Source: Quercus robur (Eukaryota > Streptophyta > Magnoliopsida > Fagales > Fagaceae). From it: DNA of 64,000 bases. Under the pieces are notes generated by a model, which made no database searches, had not been told where the DNA came from, and worked only from the letters and a program-made list of their open reading frames with translations. This document shows positions 32,114 to 43,892 of the stretch, piece by piece. The position numbers and the translations under genes are program-made. The stretch's first letter is position 1. Every line of letters starts with the position of its first letter. The stretch spans positions 10,882,282 through 10,946,281 of the forward strand of contig NC_065535.1 of the NCBI RefSeq assembly GCF_932294415.1. Direction: 5' to 3'.

Positions 32114-35100
32114 ATGCTGAGAAGAAGACTTTGTTCCCTCCTCTCCAGCTCAATCCTGATCCCATCGTTCAAACCCAACCCCACACTCCAACCTCTACGC
32201 TTTATACAATGCCAATGCCCCATATTGACACCAAAAGTTCCTGTGGCTTTTGAAGGCATTCGAGCGTACAGCCTTTTGAGTCTGAACGATTTGAGGGACA
32301 AAGTGCCGAGGAAGCAGAAGACGAGGAAGGGAAGAGGGATTGGGTCAGGGAAAGGCAAGACCGCTGGGAGGGGTCACAAGGGTCAGAGAGCCAGAGGCTC
32401 GGGAAAGCTCGGCTTCGAAGGTGGTCAGACCCCACTTCGTCGTCGCTTGCCCAAGCGTGGTTTCAAAAACCCTTTTAGTCTCACTTTCCAGGTACCCTTT
32501 TCTTTTCTCTTTCTGTTTTGTGGTACTGTTTGTTTGGTTGGTTACCGAGAAAGTGAAGGAAGGTGAAAGAAAATTGGAGGTTTTTTTTTAAGGACATGAA
32601 TGGTGGGGTTTTGGTAAATGATAGTTAGATTGGTATCTAGTTGATATATAATTTTTTTTATTCTTCTTAATTTTTAAGATTTCAATAGCTTTATACATAC
32701 TTCATTAGTTCTCTTTATGAGTGGTGTTTTGTATCGGGTATTGCAGATAGTAACTATGTTCATTCCTTCATAGAGTTGATCCATATGTATATATTTTTTT
32801 CCAATTGTAATTCTTTAGACTAATTCGTGTTTAATTTTTCAAGGTAGTCTCATATCAATAGAATTCTTTTTTAACCTATAAAAAAATAAAAAAAAAGCTT
32901 TGTTTTTGGATTTAATTTCCTGCTAATTACCATTATAGAAATTATTGAGGATACACGTCAAAATAACATCATTTTGCTCTAGGTTGGTATGTTATTAGGG
33001 GTCCAGGCCCCCAGGGTTAGCTCTGTTGGCTTCAAGTTATCATTCATATTCTAAGAAACCGTGGGGGTGAGAGATGCATGACTTGTTCATCATCAAATAG
33101 TGTGGTAAAAAGTTTTGAAATTAGGGGATATTCTTATATTGTTTGATCAATGCTTGTGCCTTTAAACCACCAACTAAAAAACTGCTTATGCCCTTAAATT
33201 ACAAGCTTAGATTGTAGACCATGTTCTATAACAATTTTGGATAAAATTTGAAAGTTGTTGAAGTAATGTTCTTGCTAAAAAGTGGACATAATCTTTTTAT
33301 GTGCAGTGGGGAGTGCCAATTGATAATTATTTTACCCTTTCTCTCTTAATAATATTTTCTCTCATTCTCAGGAAAAAAAGTGATCAGGTCAAAATGCTTT
33401 GAATTAGTGGACAAATGGGGTGGGATTTTGGAGTTTCATTTGTAAATGTTTCTGCTAAGTGATAATGGAGATCACAAGTTAAAAGGTCCTACCTGGTGGA
33501 TGGATAAAAAAATTATGTGAATAATTTTGGGAAATGACCCAGCCAAAGTGTGGTTGATCAAATTTTTTTTGTGGATGGTCATTTTAGGACTTGAACCAGT
33601 GAAACTGGGGCGGTTAGTGAGATGATGAAGTTAGAATATGGGGCCTGGAATATAACTAAAATTTTGGATTTTCCTCCAATATTTCTGCCAGATATTGGGC
33701 CGTGGAATAAGTTTTATAAGTCACCTGGCTAGTATTTAAATTATCCTTAGAACTTATGCTGTATGTTCATCTCTATGCTTAAGAAATCTGACATCTGTGG
33801 AGCCTAAGAATCAGGAATGGTAATTACCGGGAGTCTGGGAGGAAAATACAGCAATATTGCCAACTTTGCAAGCTTGTTGCATGCTAAAATTTCAATAATT
33901 TGGTGGTGTTGGGCCTTTTCTCCTCTTAACATTATTATGTTTATTTAATTTGTTTATCACTAATTTGCATCCAAATAAAAAAGTTTGCTTATCTTCTTGG
34001 TTTGGATATCAATATTTTGGTGCAGAAGTATTGGCTATGGCAGGAGCTCTTATTATCAAACTTTATTCTCTATCTCTCTCACTCTCTCTCAATATTTAGG
34101 ATAGATTGATCTATTTTGACATTTTTTGTTAACATAGTGTTCTGTGGTTCAAACCTTACCTCCCTCCTCCCCCACTATGTACCTATCAAAAAAAAGTTTT
34201 AAATTAATTCCTAATAACTACTTGAGTATAAATGCCAAGCTTATAAATCTTTATCTTTTTCTGGCAGCCAGTAGGCTTGGGAAAAATTGCCAAACTTATA
34301 AATGCTGGGAAGATTGATTCTTCTGAATTGATTACAATGAAAACACTAAAGGTATGGTGACTTTCTTCTCTAGTTATCAAATTTGAACCATTTGATTGAT
34401 TCACTTTGTCTCATTCTGGCTATAACTATTGCAATAGGATACAGGGGCAATAGGGAAGCAGATAAAAGATGGAGTAAGATTGATGGGACGTGGTGCTGAA
34501 CAAATAAAGTGGCCAATTCATCTGGAGGTAAATCTTTATCCTAGGGCTTTTTGCTTGTGTTTTCTGTTGTTTGGCCATGGCAACATTCTTGCTTTGCTCT
34601 TCACATTGAATTTTTCACTTTTCTGTCTTAAACTGTGGCAACTTTTGTTGGCTGGATGATGCACATATCTACCTGGTGGGTTGAGAGTGCCGCACCACTT
34701 TTACCAGATGTTGAATTTAGAGACAAAAAAGGAAAAAAGAAAACAGAAAAAAGATGTCATCTATATATATTCCTCGACTTATATTTTGGTGTCATATTAT
34801 TTTAATCCCAGAGTTTGTGTTCAGGTGGTTTCATTATATTTTCAGTGGGTTGTAAAAGTTATCATTTTCTAACATCTTATGTCTGATGTATATGGATGAG
34901 AAGAATATGCATAGGACAAAGTTTAGTTACAAACTTGGTTGTAGCCTAAAGCTACAAACTTGGTTATAGCCAAAGGCTATAACCTTACTCAATAAAATTA
35001 TTACTACATATTTTGAAAATCTAACCGTTGAATTGCATGTTCTTTACGCTCTTAATACACATGTCAAATTCTATGTCAATCGAATATTATTTACTATATG

Positions 35101-35331
35101 ATCTATAAGCTAATATTTTATGTATAATTTTAAACTACAAAAAATTGTAATTTAAACAATTTATTGATGACATAGCTATTGATCTTTAATTTTCTAGAAA
35201 TTTTTACAAGCATGGAGGATATAAGAAAAAGATATAATCCAATGGTGATTTGTCAAAATTCACCTCTAATAAAAAGATATTAAGTATAGTTGTAGTCTTA
35301 TGATACAATCAATTTTGTAGCTAAACTTTGT

Positions 35332-35371
<40 letters not shown>

Positions 35372-35776
35372 GTTTGCAAAAGTTCACAGCTAGTAGTTAG
35401 TTTGGTGACTCTTGGTGTGTACCATAATTTCATTTATGTGCTGCATTTTCAATGAGGCATCAGATGCTCTTAAATTGAGAATCTTACTTGTACCTATATA
35501 TGACATTGACAGATTTCAAGGGTCACAGTTAGGGCAAAGGAAGCAGTTGAAGCTGCTGGTGGGTCTGTCAGAAGAGTGTATTACAACAAATTGGGCTTCC
35601 GAGCACTGCTCAAGCCTGAGTGGTTTGAAAAGAAAGGCAGGTTGTTGCCAAAAGCAGCTAGGCCTCCCCCAAAACAAAGGGATAAAGTTGATAGCATTGG
35701 CCGATTGCCAGCCCCAACCAAACCTATACCATTTTCAGTTGAAGAAAAGGAGGAAGCCTCCAGTTCATCTGCTTAA
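32114..35776 (+). CDS. Organellar (probably mitochondrial) large-subunit ribosomal protein uL15
   Basis: Four exons: 32114..32491, 34268..34351, 34438..34527 and 35513..35776. All introns are GT-AG and phase 0, giving 271 residues. It is a bacterial-type L15, the 50S protein that stabilises the 23S rRNA core late in assembly. Residues 1-53 are Arg/Ser/Pro-rich with almost no acidic residues, as in a mitochondrial presequence. The L15 rRNA-binding signature [19 protein letters not shown] spans 73-91, followed by a basic stretch to about 118. [10 protein letters not shown] lies in exon 3, and the C-terminal L18e/L15 fold with [12 protein letters not shown] is in exon 4. The tail after about 235 is Lys/Pro/Ser-rich and not conserved. 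It resembles Arabidopsis At5g64670. Introns 1 and 3 are long; intron 3 holds a MITE. Mitochondrial rather than plastid location is inference from the presequence. Confidence 0.93.
34914..35333. mobile_element. TIR MITE in intron 3 of the uL15 gene
   Basis: The ends ggacaaagtttagttacaaa and ttttgtagctaaactttgtcc are reverse-complementary with two mismatches. The element is about 420 bp and followed by a (TA)n tract at 35336-35368. A truncated relative is at 14003-14146. It has no coding capacity. Confidence 0.7.
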
Positions 35777-37129
35777 TAAACCAACCACTTGGTTTGTTGC
35801 CTCATTTCAGAATTGGAACTTTGATGATGAGTAATTATGTTAGCAGATTTTGTTTCCTGTAAGATTCTAGATGCAGTCAATTTCAACATGCTTTGCATAA
35901 GCTAATTGCTGTGCTTCAAAACAAAATTTGGATCCACAATGAGTCAAATGCTTTCGAGTGACCTCAACAGAGTGAGGAAAGCTTTACGCTTTGTTGTTGT
36001 CTACCTTATTGCAAGTGTCTTTAAATTTTTAGTTGAGCATTGCTTGATGGGTTCTAGAACTTCCTGTCTTCAGTGCAAGGACCTCACTGATTTAGTATAC
36101 AGACTATCCAGTCGCGTGACTGGAATGACCATCATTCTGCCCAAAGCCTCAAACTTGAAGTTGATAAGCAATGCTTGTAATGTTTTTTGATTTTTCTTCC
36201 CTTTAAACTAATCAAATGGCTGCTTATCCCAAAAAATAAAAAATCAAATGGCTATGCAATAGCCTTAACCTTTTTAGGACATCATTTTTATGTTCAACTG
36301 ATTGGAGCTATTTTAGAATTTTTATATTGAGTCGATCAGACACACTGAAAATTGCAGCATTACCCAACGAATATCACCAAGTATTTGCTCTATTCCATTG
36401 ACAATAACCCTTGATTTTGTGGTAGCTGGTTGAACCTATGCAAGTTGTCATTGTGCAATCCAGGAAACTGTTTGACACGTATTGTATGTTTTTGGTGACT
36501 TTTAGTTTTATGGCTACTTACAAGAAACCATATCTCAAAAGTGAGCTTTGTGTGTGTGTGCGTGCGTGTTTATTTTATATGGTTCTTTGCACAATGATAG
36601 GAGTTTTGCTAGTGACACTTCTCCTAAAAACATCAAATTTGGTGTCACAAGACTCCCAACCTATGTTTGAAATAGATGAAAGAAGTTATCTGTGTATAGG
36701 GTTCTTAACCATTTTACAAAAAGAGACACTTTATGCCTAATATCACCCCTAATCCAATGACAAACTCCATCTATGAGAATATTTCATTCTGCACTCCAAG
36801 AAGCTGGTGATGGTAGGCACTTTGTTTTTAGTAATTCCAACGGTAAACAATTATAAGTAAGCTGGAAGAAATACCAAAATGCGCTTACCATACAAGCACT
36901 AATAAATCAAGCAAATGTCATTACAGACTGTAAGTACAAATTTTTTACCATGGAGCAAACATGCTTATTAAGAAAACATTTATCAACTCAAACAATTTGA
37001 AAAGAGGTGGCTTTGTGGGTATTTAAGTCCCAACCATTATTGCCTGTGGACTCCAATGACTTCAAGCAAACATGGATTCATGGACCATGAATGCCAACTA
37101 ATCACTTTTATTACTGATCAAAACTTAAC
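35777..37129. other. Spacer between the convergent uL15 and lectin genes
   Basis: It contains the 3' flanks of both genes and a short (TG)n at about 36549-36570. Short open frames here show no family resemblance. Confidence 0.6.
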
Positions 37130-39864
37130 TCAAGTAAACCTTCTGAAGATGGATGACTTTGCAGTTCGTTGATTTCCGAGCCAGTGTTGCATATGGATTC
37201 CAATGGCATCCAAGTACGAGCTACTCCTACCATGAAAACCGACCACCTTGCCTTCTGTGGTGGTTGATGTGAAGAATGTTCCTATTTCCTCACCAAATGG
37301 ACCATACTTCCCTCGACTGGTGTAAAATGTTAGTGACTTTATAACTTTAGGTCGCTCATCTCTACTGACTGAACCATAATAACCAGAGATGCAAATCAAT
37401 ACTTCATGTGGGTACTCCAATTTTATCTGCAAAATAGCTCAACTTGTAAATATAGGATAATTATTGTATGCTCATAAAACAAGGAAATGGTACATACAAC
37501 TACAATAATAATAGTAATACCCGATGTGTGGCAGTTCCTCCATTACCCCCATGCTTAATGGACCAAACTGCTTGTCCATTTCGATCATACTCAATCTGAA
37601 CCGAACAAATGGCTTCTGCTACTCTTGTCAAATAGATCTGCTTGATCCCCGAAAACACACCATCATCCCATGGTCTCCCTCCATCCCCTCCCCATGGACC
37701 TGGTCCACATGGAGCTGGTTCTTTTATCACACCAAAGGCAACCTGGAATTACATAGAAAGCTTTTGATAAATAAACCATCCATATAATGTTTCCTAGAGG
37801 CATACAAATAGGAATGCAGAGAATGCTTCTAAATTACCTCTTCATTTGGTACTTGCCTTGCTAATGCAAGTTTATTGGACCAGTGAGGATTATCTAACTC
37901 AGAGACAGCAGGTTCGTAAGGTATAATTGCATTGGAAGTACAATGATTCAGTGGCATTATTTTCCCTTCTATAACATGTACACCTAGAGCATCTAAGAAT
38001 AAACCTTTCCTCCCGTGGATACCGACAATCTTTCCTTCCTTCAATTTGGTGGCGAAACTGGTTCCTTGTTCTTCTCCAAATGGCCCATACTTCCCTTTAT
38101 TGGTGTAGAAAGTGAGTGACCTGATAACACTAGGCCCCATGTACATCAGAGGACCATATGAGCCTACTATATGTGTCAAAACTTCAGATGGGAAATCAAA
38201 GATTATCTGCAGAAAGTGCACAACAAATATGCTGGTGAATTTTGATCCCAAACTAATAGGTACTGTAGATATAAGTATATAAATGCTATATGGAAAGAGC
38301 TTGATTCACCTTTTCATTTTTAAATCCTCCACTGCCGCCATGTCTGTTTCCCCATATGGCATCCCCATCACAATCATACAAGGCTCTTATCCAAACAATT
38401 CCAACATTGCGTGACAAATTAATTTGTCTAATACCTGTGTAGGTTCCATCATCAAATGTAGACCCACCAGTACCACCCCAGGGTCCATATGTTACAGCGC
38501 CATCAACTCTCGAGGGCACCTTCTCAATGCTTGGCACCTGAAAATGAAGCTTTAATCTAAGTTTCATCTTGTGCAACATATAGAAGTGAAAAAGTGAAAC
38601 TTTTTTTCTCCCTGGAATAGAAATTTCCTAATAGAGATTGCTCAATACTAAGCATATGAAATGAAGCTTTAATTTAATTACATCTTGTGCAACATGTAAA
38701 AGAGAAGAAAAGAGTAAACTCCCTATTATTTTTGGACTAGAAATTTCTAAAATAGAGGTTGCTTACCTTTTCTTTGATCTCTACCTTGTTGTATTCTGTA
38801 GTAGAAAACTCCCTAGTTTTTTTCTGTAGAGGGTTGCCATATTCATCCTTTTGTCTTACAGCAAGAACTATATCAAAGTTTTCTCCAACGCTCCCTTGTA
38901 TTACAGAGTAGCCAACCTTCTCAGTCCCATTAGCAACGTAGTTTTGTGATTTGAGCCTAACATTGGACGAATATTGCTTCTCAACTGGTTTCAAATAAGC
39001 TCCAATTGCATCAAGATACCAGCCAGCCTTGCCATGGAACCCAACAATCTTGCCCCCAGCCATTGGGAATGAGAAATAGGTTCCTTGTTCAGTACCAAAT
39101 GGTCCATATGTTTTCCTGTTGCTTTCAAAAGAAAGTGATCGAACAAACACTGGTCCCCATTCATTTAAGCAACCATAGTGTCCATGTATTGAAGTTAGGA
39201 ACTCATCTGGGCAGTCAAGCTTGACCTGCAAGGCATAAACCCTATTAAACACCTACTAGATTCAGAATTTTTTTTTCATTGTTTATACTGTACATAGCAA
39301 CTTCATTGATGGTTAACTCCAAAACAAGATAATGAGCAACTTCAATATTGTTATGTAAACATTTCTAGATGGATAATGCTATGGACACAGCAAAAAGCCA
39401 CAACAATGCTATGTAAACATTTCTTGTATGACTAACCCTGTCTATTTTGTTGCTTCCATTTCCACCATGCTTCTCTGACCAAATTGAAGTCCCTTTGTTG
39501 TCATATTCAATTTGGATGGAGTCAATGCCCACTCCATGAGCTATCACCAACTGCCTCACAGATGAGTAAACCCCATCGTCCCAACACAAGCCATGCTGGC
39601 CTCCCCATGGCCCAACTGTTATTGGTTTCTTCTGGCTAGCCTCCAAACTCTGCAGCAACAACATTCAACCGATCAGTCAACTTTCCTAAACTAAAAACAA
39701 AGCGATATGCTACAAAATATACTATATAAAATTCATCCAAAAAAAGGCAAAGAACTTTTTTTGATAACTGGTTAGAAACTTTTTATCAAAACTTAAAAAA
39801 GGAATACACGTAAAAGAGAAAAACTCGTAGGCAAAGAACTGAAAGTAGTATCCTTGTTTACCAT
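37130..39864 (-). CDS. JAL3: Jacalin-related lectin with three jacalin domains
   Basis: Seven exons: 39864..39862 (the ATG alone), 39649..39437, 39225..38767, 38537..38310, 38206..37838, 37742..37521 and 37426..37130. All introns are GT-AG and phase 0; the product has 596 residues. Jacalin domains bind mannose- or glucose-type sugars through two loops. The GG loop is GPWGGQ at 14-19, GPWGGT at 243-248 and GPWGGD at 439-444. The GxxxD loop is GWYLD at 140-144 and GLFLD at 369-373, but SSYLD at 567-571, so domain 3 has lost the Gly. Each domain is split over two exons at the same place, which indicates internal triplication. There is no signal peptide, so a cytosolic or nuclear lectin is expected. 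A 70-residue linker lies between domains 1 and 2. It looks like the orthologue of Arabidopsis At1g19715. The single-codon first exon is inferred from frame and a good ATG|gtaaac donor. Confidence 0.9.
38540..38766 (-). repeat. Tandem duplication (about 118 bp x 2) filling lectin intron 3
   Basis: The block with gaagctttaat, catcttgtgcaacat, agaaatttc and agaRgttgct occurs twice, at about 38540-38655 and 38659-38766. One copy abuts the exon 3 donor and the other the exon 4 acceptor, so the intron is almost entirely the duplication. Confidence 0.75.
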
Positions 39865-40025
39865 TTTTCAGCAGTGATCAAAGACTTGAGAGGAAGATCA
39901 AGAGAGCAAGTTGAGGGGCGTGGACGAGTGTTGCACTGACTTGTAAGCAAGATGTGGAAGGAATTTATAAATGAGAGCTTAAAGGTGTTTTTTGCTTGTG
40001 GAGATATATAAAAAAAATTCTAGCT
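39865..40025 (-). promoter_or_regulatory. Lectin promoter and 5' UTR
   Basis: A TATA-like ttttatatatctcc (coding sense) at about 40000-40013 lies roughly 140 bases upstream of the ATG. Nothing more specific can be read. Confidence 0.4.
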
Positions 40026-41022
40026 TACAATTTTGTAGAAGCTAATTCGTGTTTCCACCATGGAGGGAAAGCATTCAATGGCAGAGAATCAGATACCCCA
40101 TAAATCCCCAGAAAAAAATAAAGCATTATTTTTCTTGTGTGCATGTAGGGGTGGCAATAGCTAGAAGAGTCCCATTCCCATACTTGATACTCCCATGCAT
40201 AATGCATTTGTGACAATCATTTGTAACAAATGATTTTACGTTTATTCTTATTCTTATTCTTATTTCAATTTTAATTGCACAGTCGTTATTCTTTGTCTTA
40301 TTTTTACTTTTCGTACTACAAAATATAATTAGTCAATTACAGGAGAAAAGGAATTCAGAATAGGGGCCAGCCAGCAGGATTGGCTCTTTATTCTGACTGC
40401 CGAATATTTGAATATGCTTGTGCATCGAGTACACGTTCCCAAAACATTAAAAAATAAATATATGGGCAAATCATTGATTATTATTCAGCTACTGGAAAAT
40501 AAAATCACTTTTTTGATGTTTTACTTTGTGCTTTTGTGGTATGGAAATGGTCACTTATTATTATGGGATATTTACAGGATCTTAATGCAGTATGGAATTT
40601 ACGTAAGATTCTTCTCTCTAATATACGCAAAGAATCTCGTTTTCACCATTCTATATTATACAAATCCGGAAATCCCATCACTTTATGCCATTGATTTACC
40701 ACTCGATTCCAGACCAGAGTGTCGCCAGCTCAAATCGGACGGCTTCTGGCCTTCCTAGTGGTGCAGCTGATGGTTTTTGCTACATGTCAAAACTAATTTC
40801 GCCAATCGAAGCAAAGAGCATGGTTTCAAGAACCAAGTTTATATTTTCCAAGGCTGCAAATCTAATTCAAGAAGCCTCATGCCTCATGTTATGTTAATTT
40901 TCTTCGTTGTCTTCAATAGACCTTTTAGGACTTAGTTATAAGGTGATTAAAGAGACGAGAATTCAAAAAAAGATATATATCTCTATATATGTTTCCTCCT
41001 TTATGGATCAAAAGTTATAATG
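40026..41022. other. Intergenic, no gene recognised
   Basis: Mostly AT-rich. A short open frame on the + strand (40685..40897) has a mixed composition but no recognised domain, and the minus strand is interrupted. Confidence 0.55.
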
Positions 41023-41232
41023 CAGAAGCAGCTTTCTTGGGTTACCCTGCCTGCAAATATGGACCCCTGCAACTTTTCCCATATATTTAAAAGAAAGCTG
41101 GGCATTGCGGCTTCTGCGGATACCTGAGGGATCAAATTCTAAATGCAGAAGTAAGGTTCTCAATTTACCCTACCTGCATAGATGGACCTTTGCAACTTTT
41201 TTCCATATCTTCAAAAAAAAGCTGAGAATTGG
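41023..41232. repeat. Imperfect tandem repeat, about 122 bp period, two copies
   Basis: Each copy has gcagaag, ttaccctRcctgca, tggacc, tgcaactttt and ccatatMttc/t followed by an A-rich run and aaagctg (41023-41108 and 41145-41232). Function unknown. A poly-T run of 42 nt follows at 41284-41325. Confidence 0.7.
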
Positions 41233-41279
41233 CTAGCTGGTCAGTAGATATAAAGTGGTAAACTCCGCAAAAGTACTGA

Positions 41280-41283
<4 letters not shown>

Positions 41284-41325
<42 letters not shown>
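41284..41325. repeat. Poly-T run (42 nt)
   Basis: An uninterrupted T run. Possibly the reverse-complement tail of a retroposon, but no target-site duplication was identified. The rest of 41326-42030 shows no gene. Confidence 0.9.
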
Positions 41326-41326
<1 letters not shown>

Positions 41327-42017
41327 TTTTAATATATATTGGAAAAGAGGTAGGCTCTCAAAGAACATGGTTCAAAGAGGCTGAGTTTAAAAAACCTTAC
41401 AAGTTATTCGTTAGCACCGAAAACTGATATAGGTAGTAACTACCACCTGGCCAACACATGGAGTGAAGAGTGGAGAGAGATATAATCTCAACCTAAGCTT
41501 CCACCCACTGGACCATGGTGCATTCTTTTTATGACCCAGCCACTTGCAGATTCTGGCCATCGTATACATGTAGAAAATTAGAAATGACAATCGAGTTCTG
41601 GTCGACCATAATAAACAAATCTATTTCAGGTTGGAGTTCTCATTCTAATTGTTAACATGTAGGGAACTAAGAGCTTCTCATCCCATCCCAGACCCTCCCC
41701 CTTCCATAACAATTCCTGATCCTCAAACGATTGTTCCATGCAACAAACTTAAATCTCAAATGGGATATGGCCTTTCTTATCTTCATCAACTTGGATGCTA
41801 GTGGCAACTATGCATGCCATCAATAACGGTGGGGTCAGACCTGTCCAAACTCCAAAGTCTCAGGCTCCCAACAGATCTGCTCCTTTTTAGAGCATACCCT
41901 AATTGAGTTGAATAAGATGCACTTATTTCAAGTAGATAAACATGAGAAAAAGTGAAAAAAATACATCTTGTTGAAACACACGACACAGATGTACTCTTTA
42001 GTGGGTGAAATTATTGC

Positions 42018-42092
42018 ATACCTTGCTCATAACCATGTGCTCATGGCTTCGCCGCCCCCATCCACAAACCATAAATGCCATGGAATGGAACC
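42018..42092 (-). other. Possible non-coding or 3'-UTR exon downstream of the PPR gene
   Basis: On the minus strand an acceptor-like tatgttatag precedes gttccattcc at about 42092, and a donor-like gagcaag|gtatgc ends the block at about 42020. The enclosed 70-75 bases are less AT-rich than the surroundings. They contain an open frame MAFMVCGWGRRSHEHMVMSK that runs to the donor. Plant PPR genes often have spliced 3' UTRs, so this could be one such exon of the gene that ends at 43893. It could also be an unrelated transcript. No other support. Confidence 0.3.
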
Positions 42093-43274
42093 TATAACAT
42101 AATGTATCAGCAAAAAGGAATTTAGAAACTTGTTCATTCATATCAGCATCAATAAAACTACGATAAAAAACTTGAATGAGAACAATTTGGGTCCTTCAAT
42201 TAATGATTTTGAGAGTATATGACGCCTCTCAATCTCATAAAAAAATGACTAGAACTTGTACAGATTTTTGAAAATATTTGGATTTAGCTTAAGTTCATCA
42301 TATTGTTGACACCCTCACACCCCACATTTTTTTTTTGAAGTCATTATTGTGTTGGCTTGATGGTTGCATATGCACCTATTTATGTAATAATAGCCTTCAG
42401 ACATCATGCAGCCAGAGAAAAAAAAAATTTTACTTCTACAATATCAACTCTCTAAAAATCATATCTTCCTCGCAGACACAATTTTTGCCTGATGGGAAGG
42501 ATTGCCCTGGTTCATATTGAACCAGCCTTACTTGTGGTGTGAGATGATGCACCTTAGGACCATAGGCCCTAGGTAATTTGTTGATCCATGATAGCCAATG
42601 AAGCTAGCCAAGATACCCAGGGGATATTAAGAAATTAATCAATCAGACAATACCAAAGATGAGAGTCATTAATCGCATATTAAAGAAAGCATTATTTTCA
42701 TTAGCAGAAATTATTGCGGAACAGCATAAGAAGAATTACTCGTCAAATTATATACCAGTTCGTAATCATGTGGTCCAAGCTTTAGGGCAAAAAAGTCAAT
42801 TGCACAAGAATCTCTGCTATACAGGACATAACCTGGCTAATTACTCAGTTCAATTACCAACCTGTTCTTATCAGACTTCCCACTTAAGAATTCAAATGCA
42901 AAATATTAAAAATTTGTATAAGGGCTTCCTTATCAAATAAGCATATGGACCTGCAAAGGGAGGTAGTTTTGTGGGAAAGGGCCAGGAAAATATAGTTAAG
43001 TAATTTGACATAGAAATAACAACTACCAAGATAAAATTAGAATCAAGTAATATACTAGAAGTGGTTAGATGACCAAATGCATCTTTATAATTTCAAGCCA
43101 TAGAAACAATGATTATCAAGATAAAAATATAATCAAGTAAAATTTGAATTGAGAAGAAAAATATACACATCTATTTCATCTAATGGCATAATGCACAGTG
43201 ATTGTAGATGAAAGAAGACTCATGTTCGCACAACATACTTTGCAGAAAATATAATCCATGCCATGTAGAAAATG
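42093..43274. other. Intergenic or 3'-UTR region, no gene recognised
   Basis: AT-rich with no recognised coding segment. It may include spliced 3' UTR of the PPR gene. Confidence 0.5.
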
Positions 43275-43285
43275 ACTTCATTCAA

Positions 43286-43387
43286 ATCTTCTTTTTAAAA
43301 GTAATTTCACGCAGCCGGTGAGTCTTGAACCTCACCCTCCACCTTTTCTTACAATGAGAGGAAGTTCCATTGAGCTCATTGGTAATA
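43286..43387 (-). mobile_element. tRNA-derived SINE
   Basis: On the minus strand it has an A-box-like accaatgagctcaatgg and a B-box-like ggttcaagactc. It is flanked by direct repeats acttcattcaa at 43275-43285 and 43388-43398. The 43399-43892 stretch that follows is AT-rich flank of the PPR gene. Confidence 0.7.
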
Positions 43388-43892
43388 ACTTCATTCAATC
43401 ATAGGAAAGAAAAAGAAAAAGAAAAAAATGCACAAAATTGACCATTCATGAACAGGAACTTTTTGATGGGTCACACAGATAATCACTGTAGCAATGCAAT
43501 TTCCTTTAGAATCAGTAACTCAGCTACTGTCCAAGAAGACTATCAACAAATGGACTTCCAATGGGATAGACACATATCTTCTCATCAGAAACTGCCTAAT
43601 AAATGTAAATACATTCAAATCTCTATCCAGCTCAGCACAAAAGCCTACTCATCAGCCCACAGTTCAAAGAAATGCACACATATAAAATCTGAATTTTCAA
43701 GAAAATACATGTCAAAAGAAAACTAAGTAGCCAGGATAAGTCAAATTTTAAGTAAATTTTTTTCACTTACATGCTGTTACAAGATCCATGACAGCTTGAA
43801 GTATATCTGGAACCCATCCAAGAAGCCTCTATTATTTTGATGGAACTGATCTGATAACCAAATTCTCACTTTGTGTCTTCCTAGTTCCTACT

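Noticed and set aside
40685..40897. Plus-strand open frame of 70 residues beside the lectin gene
   Set aside because: No conserved motif seen and no promoter or splice support.
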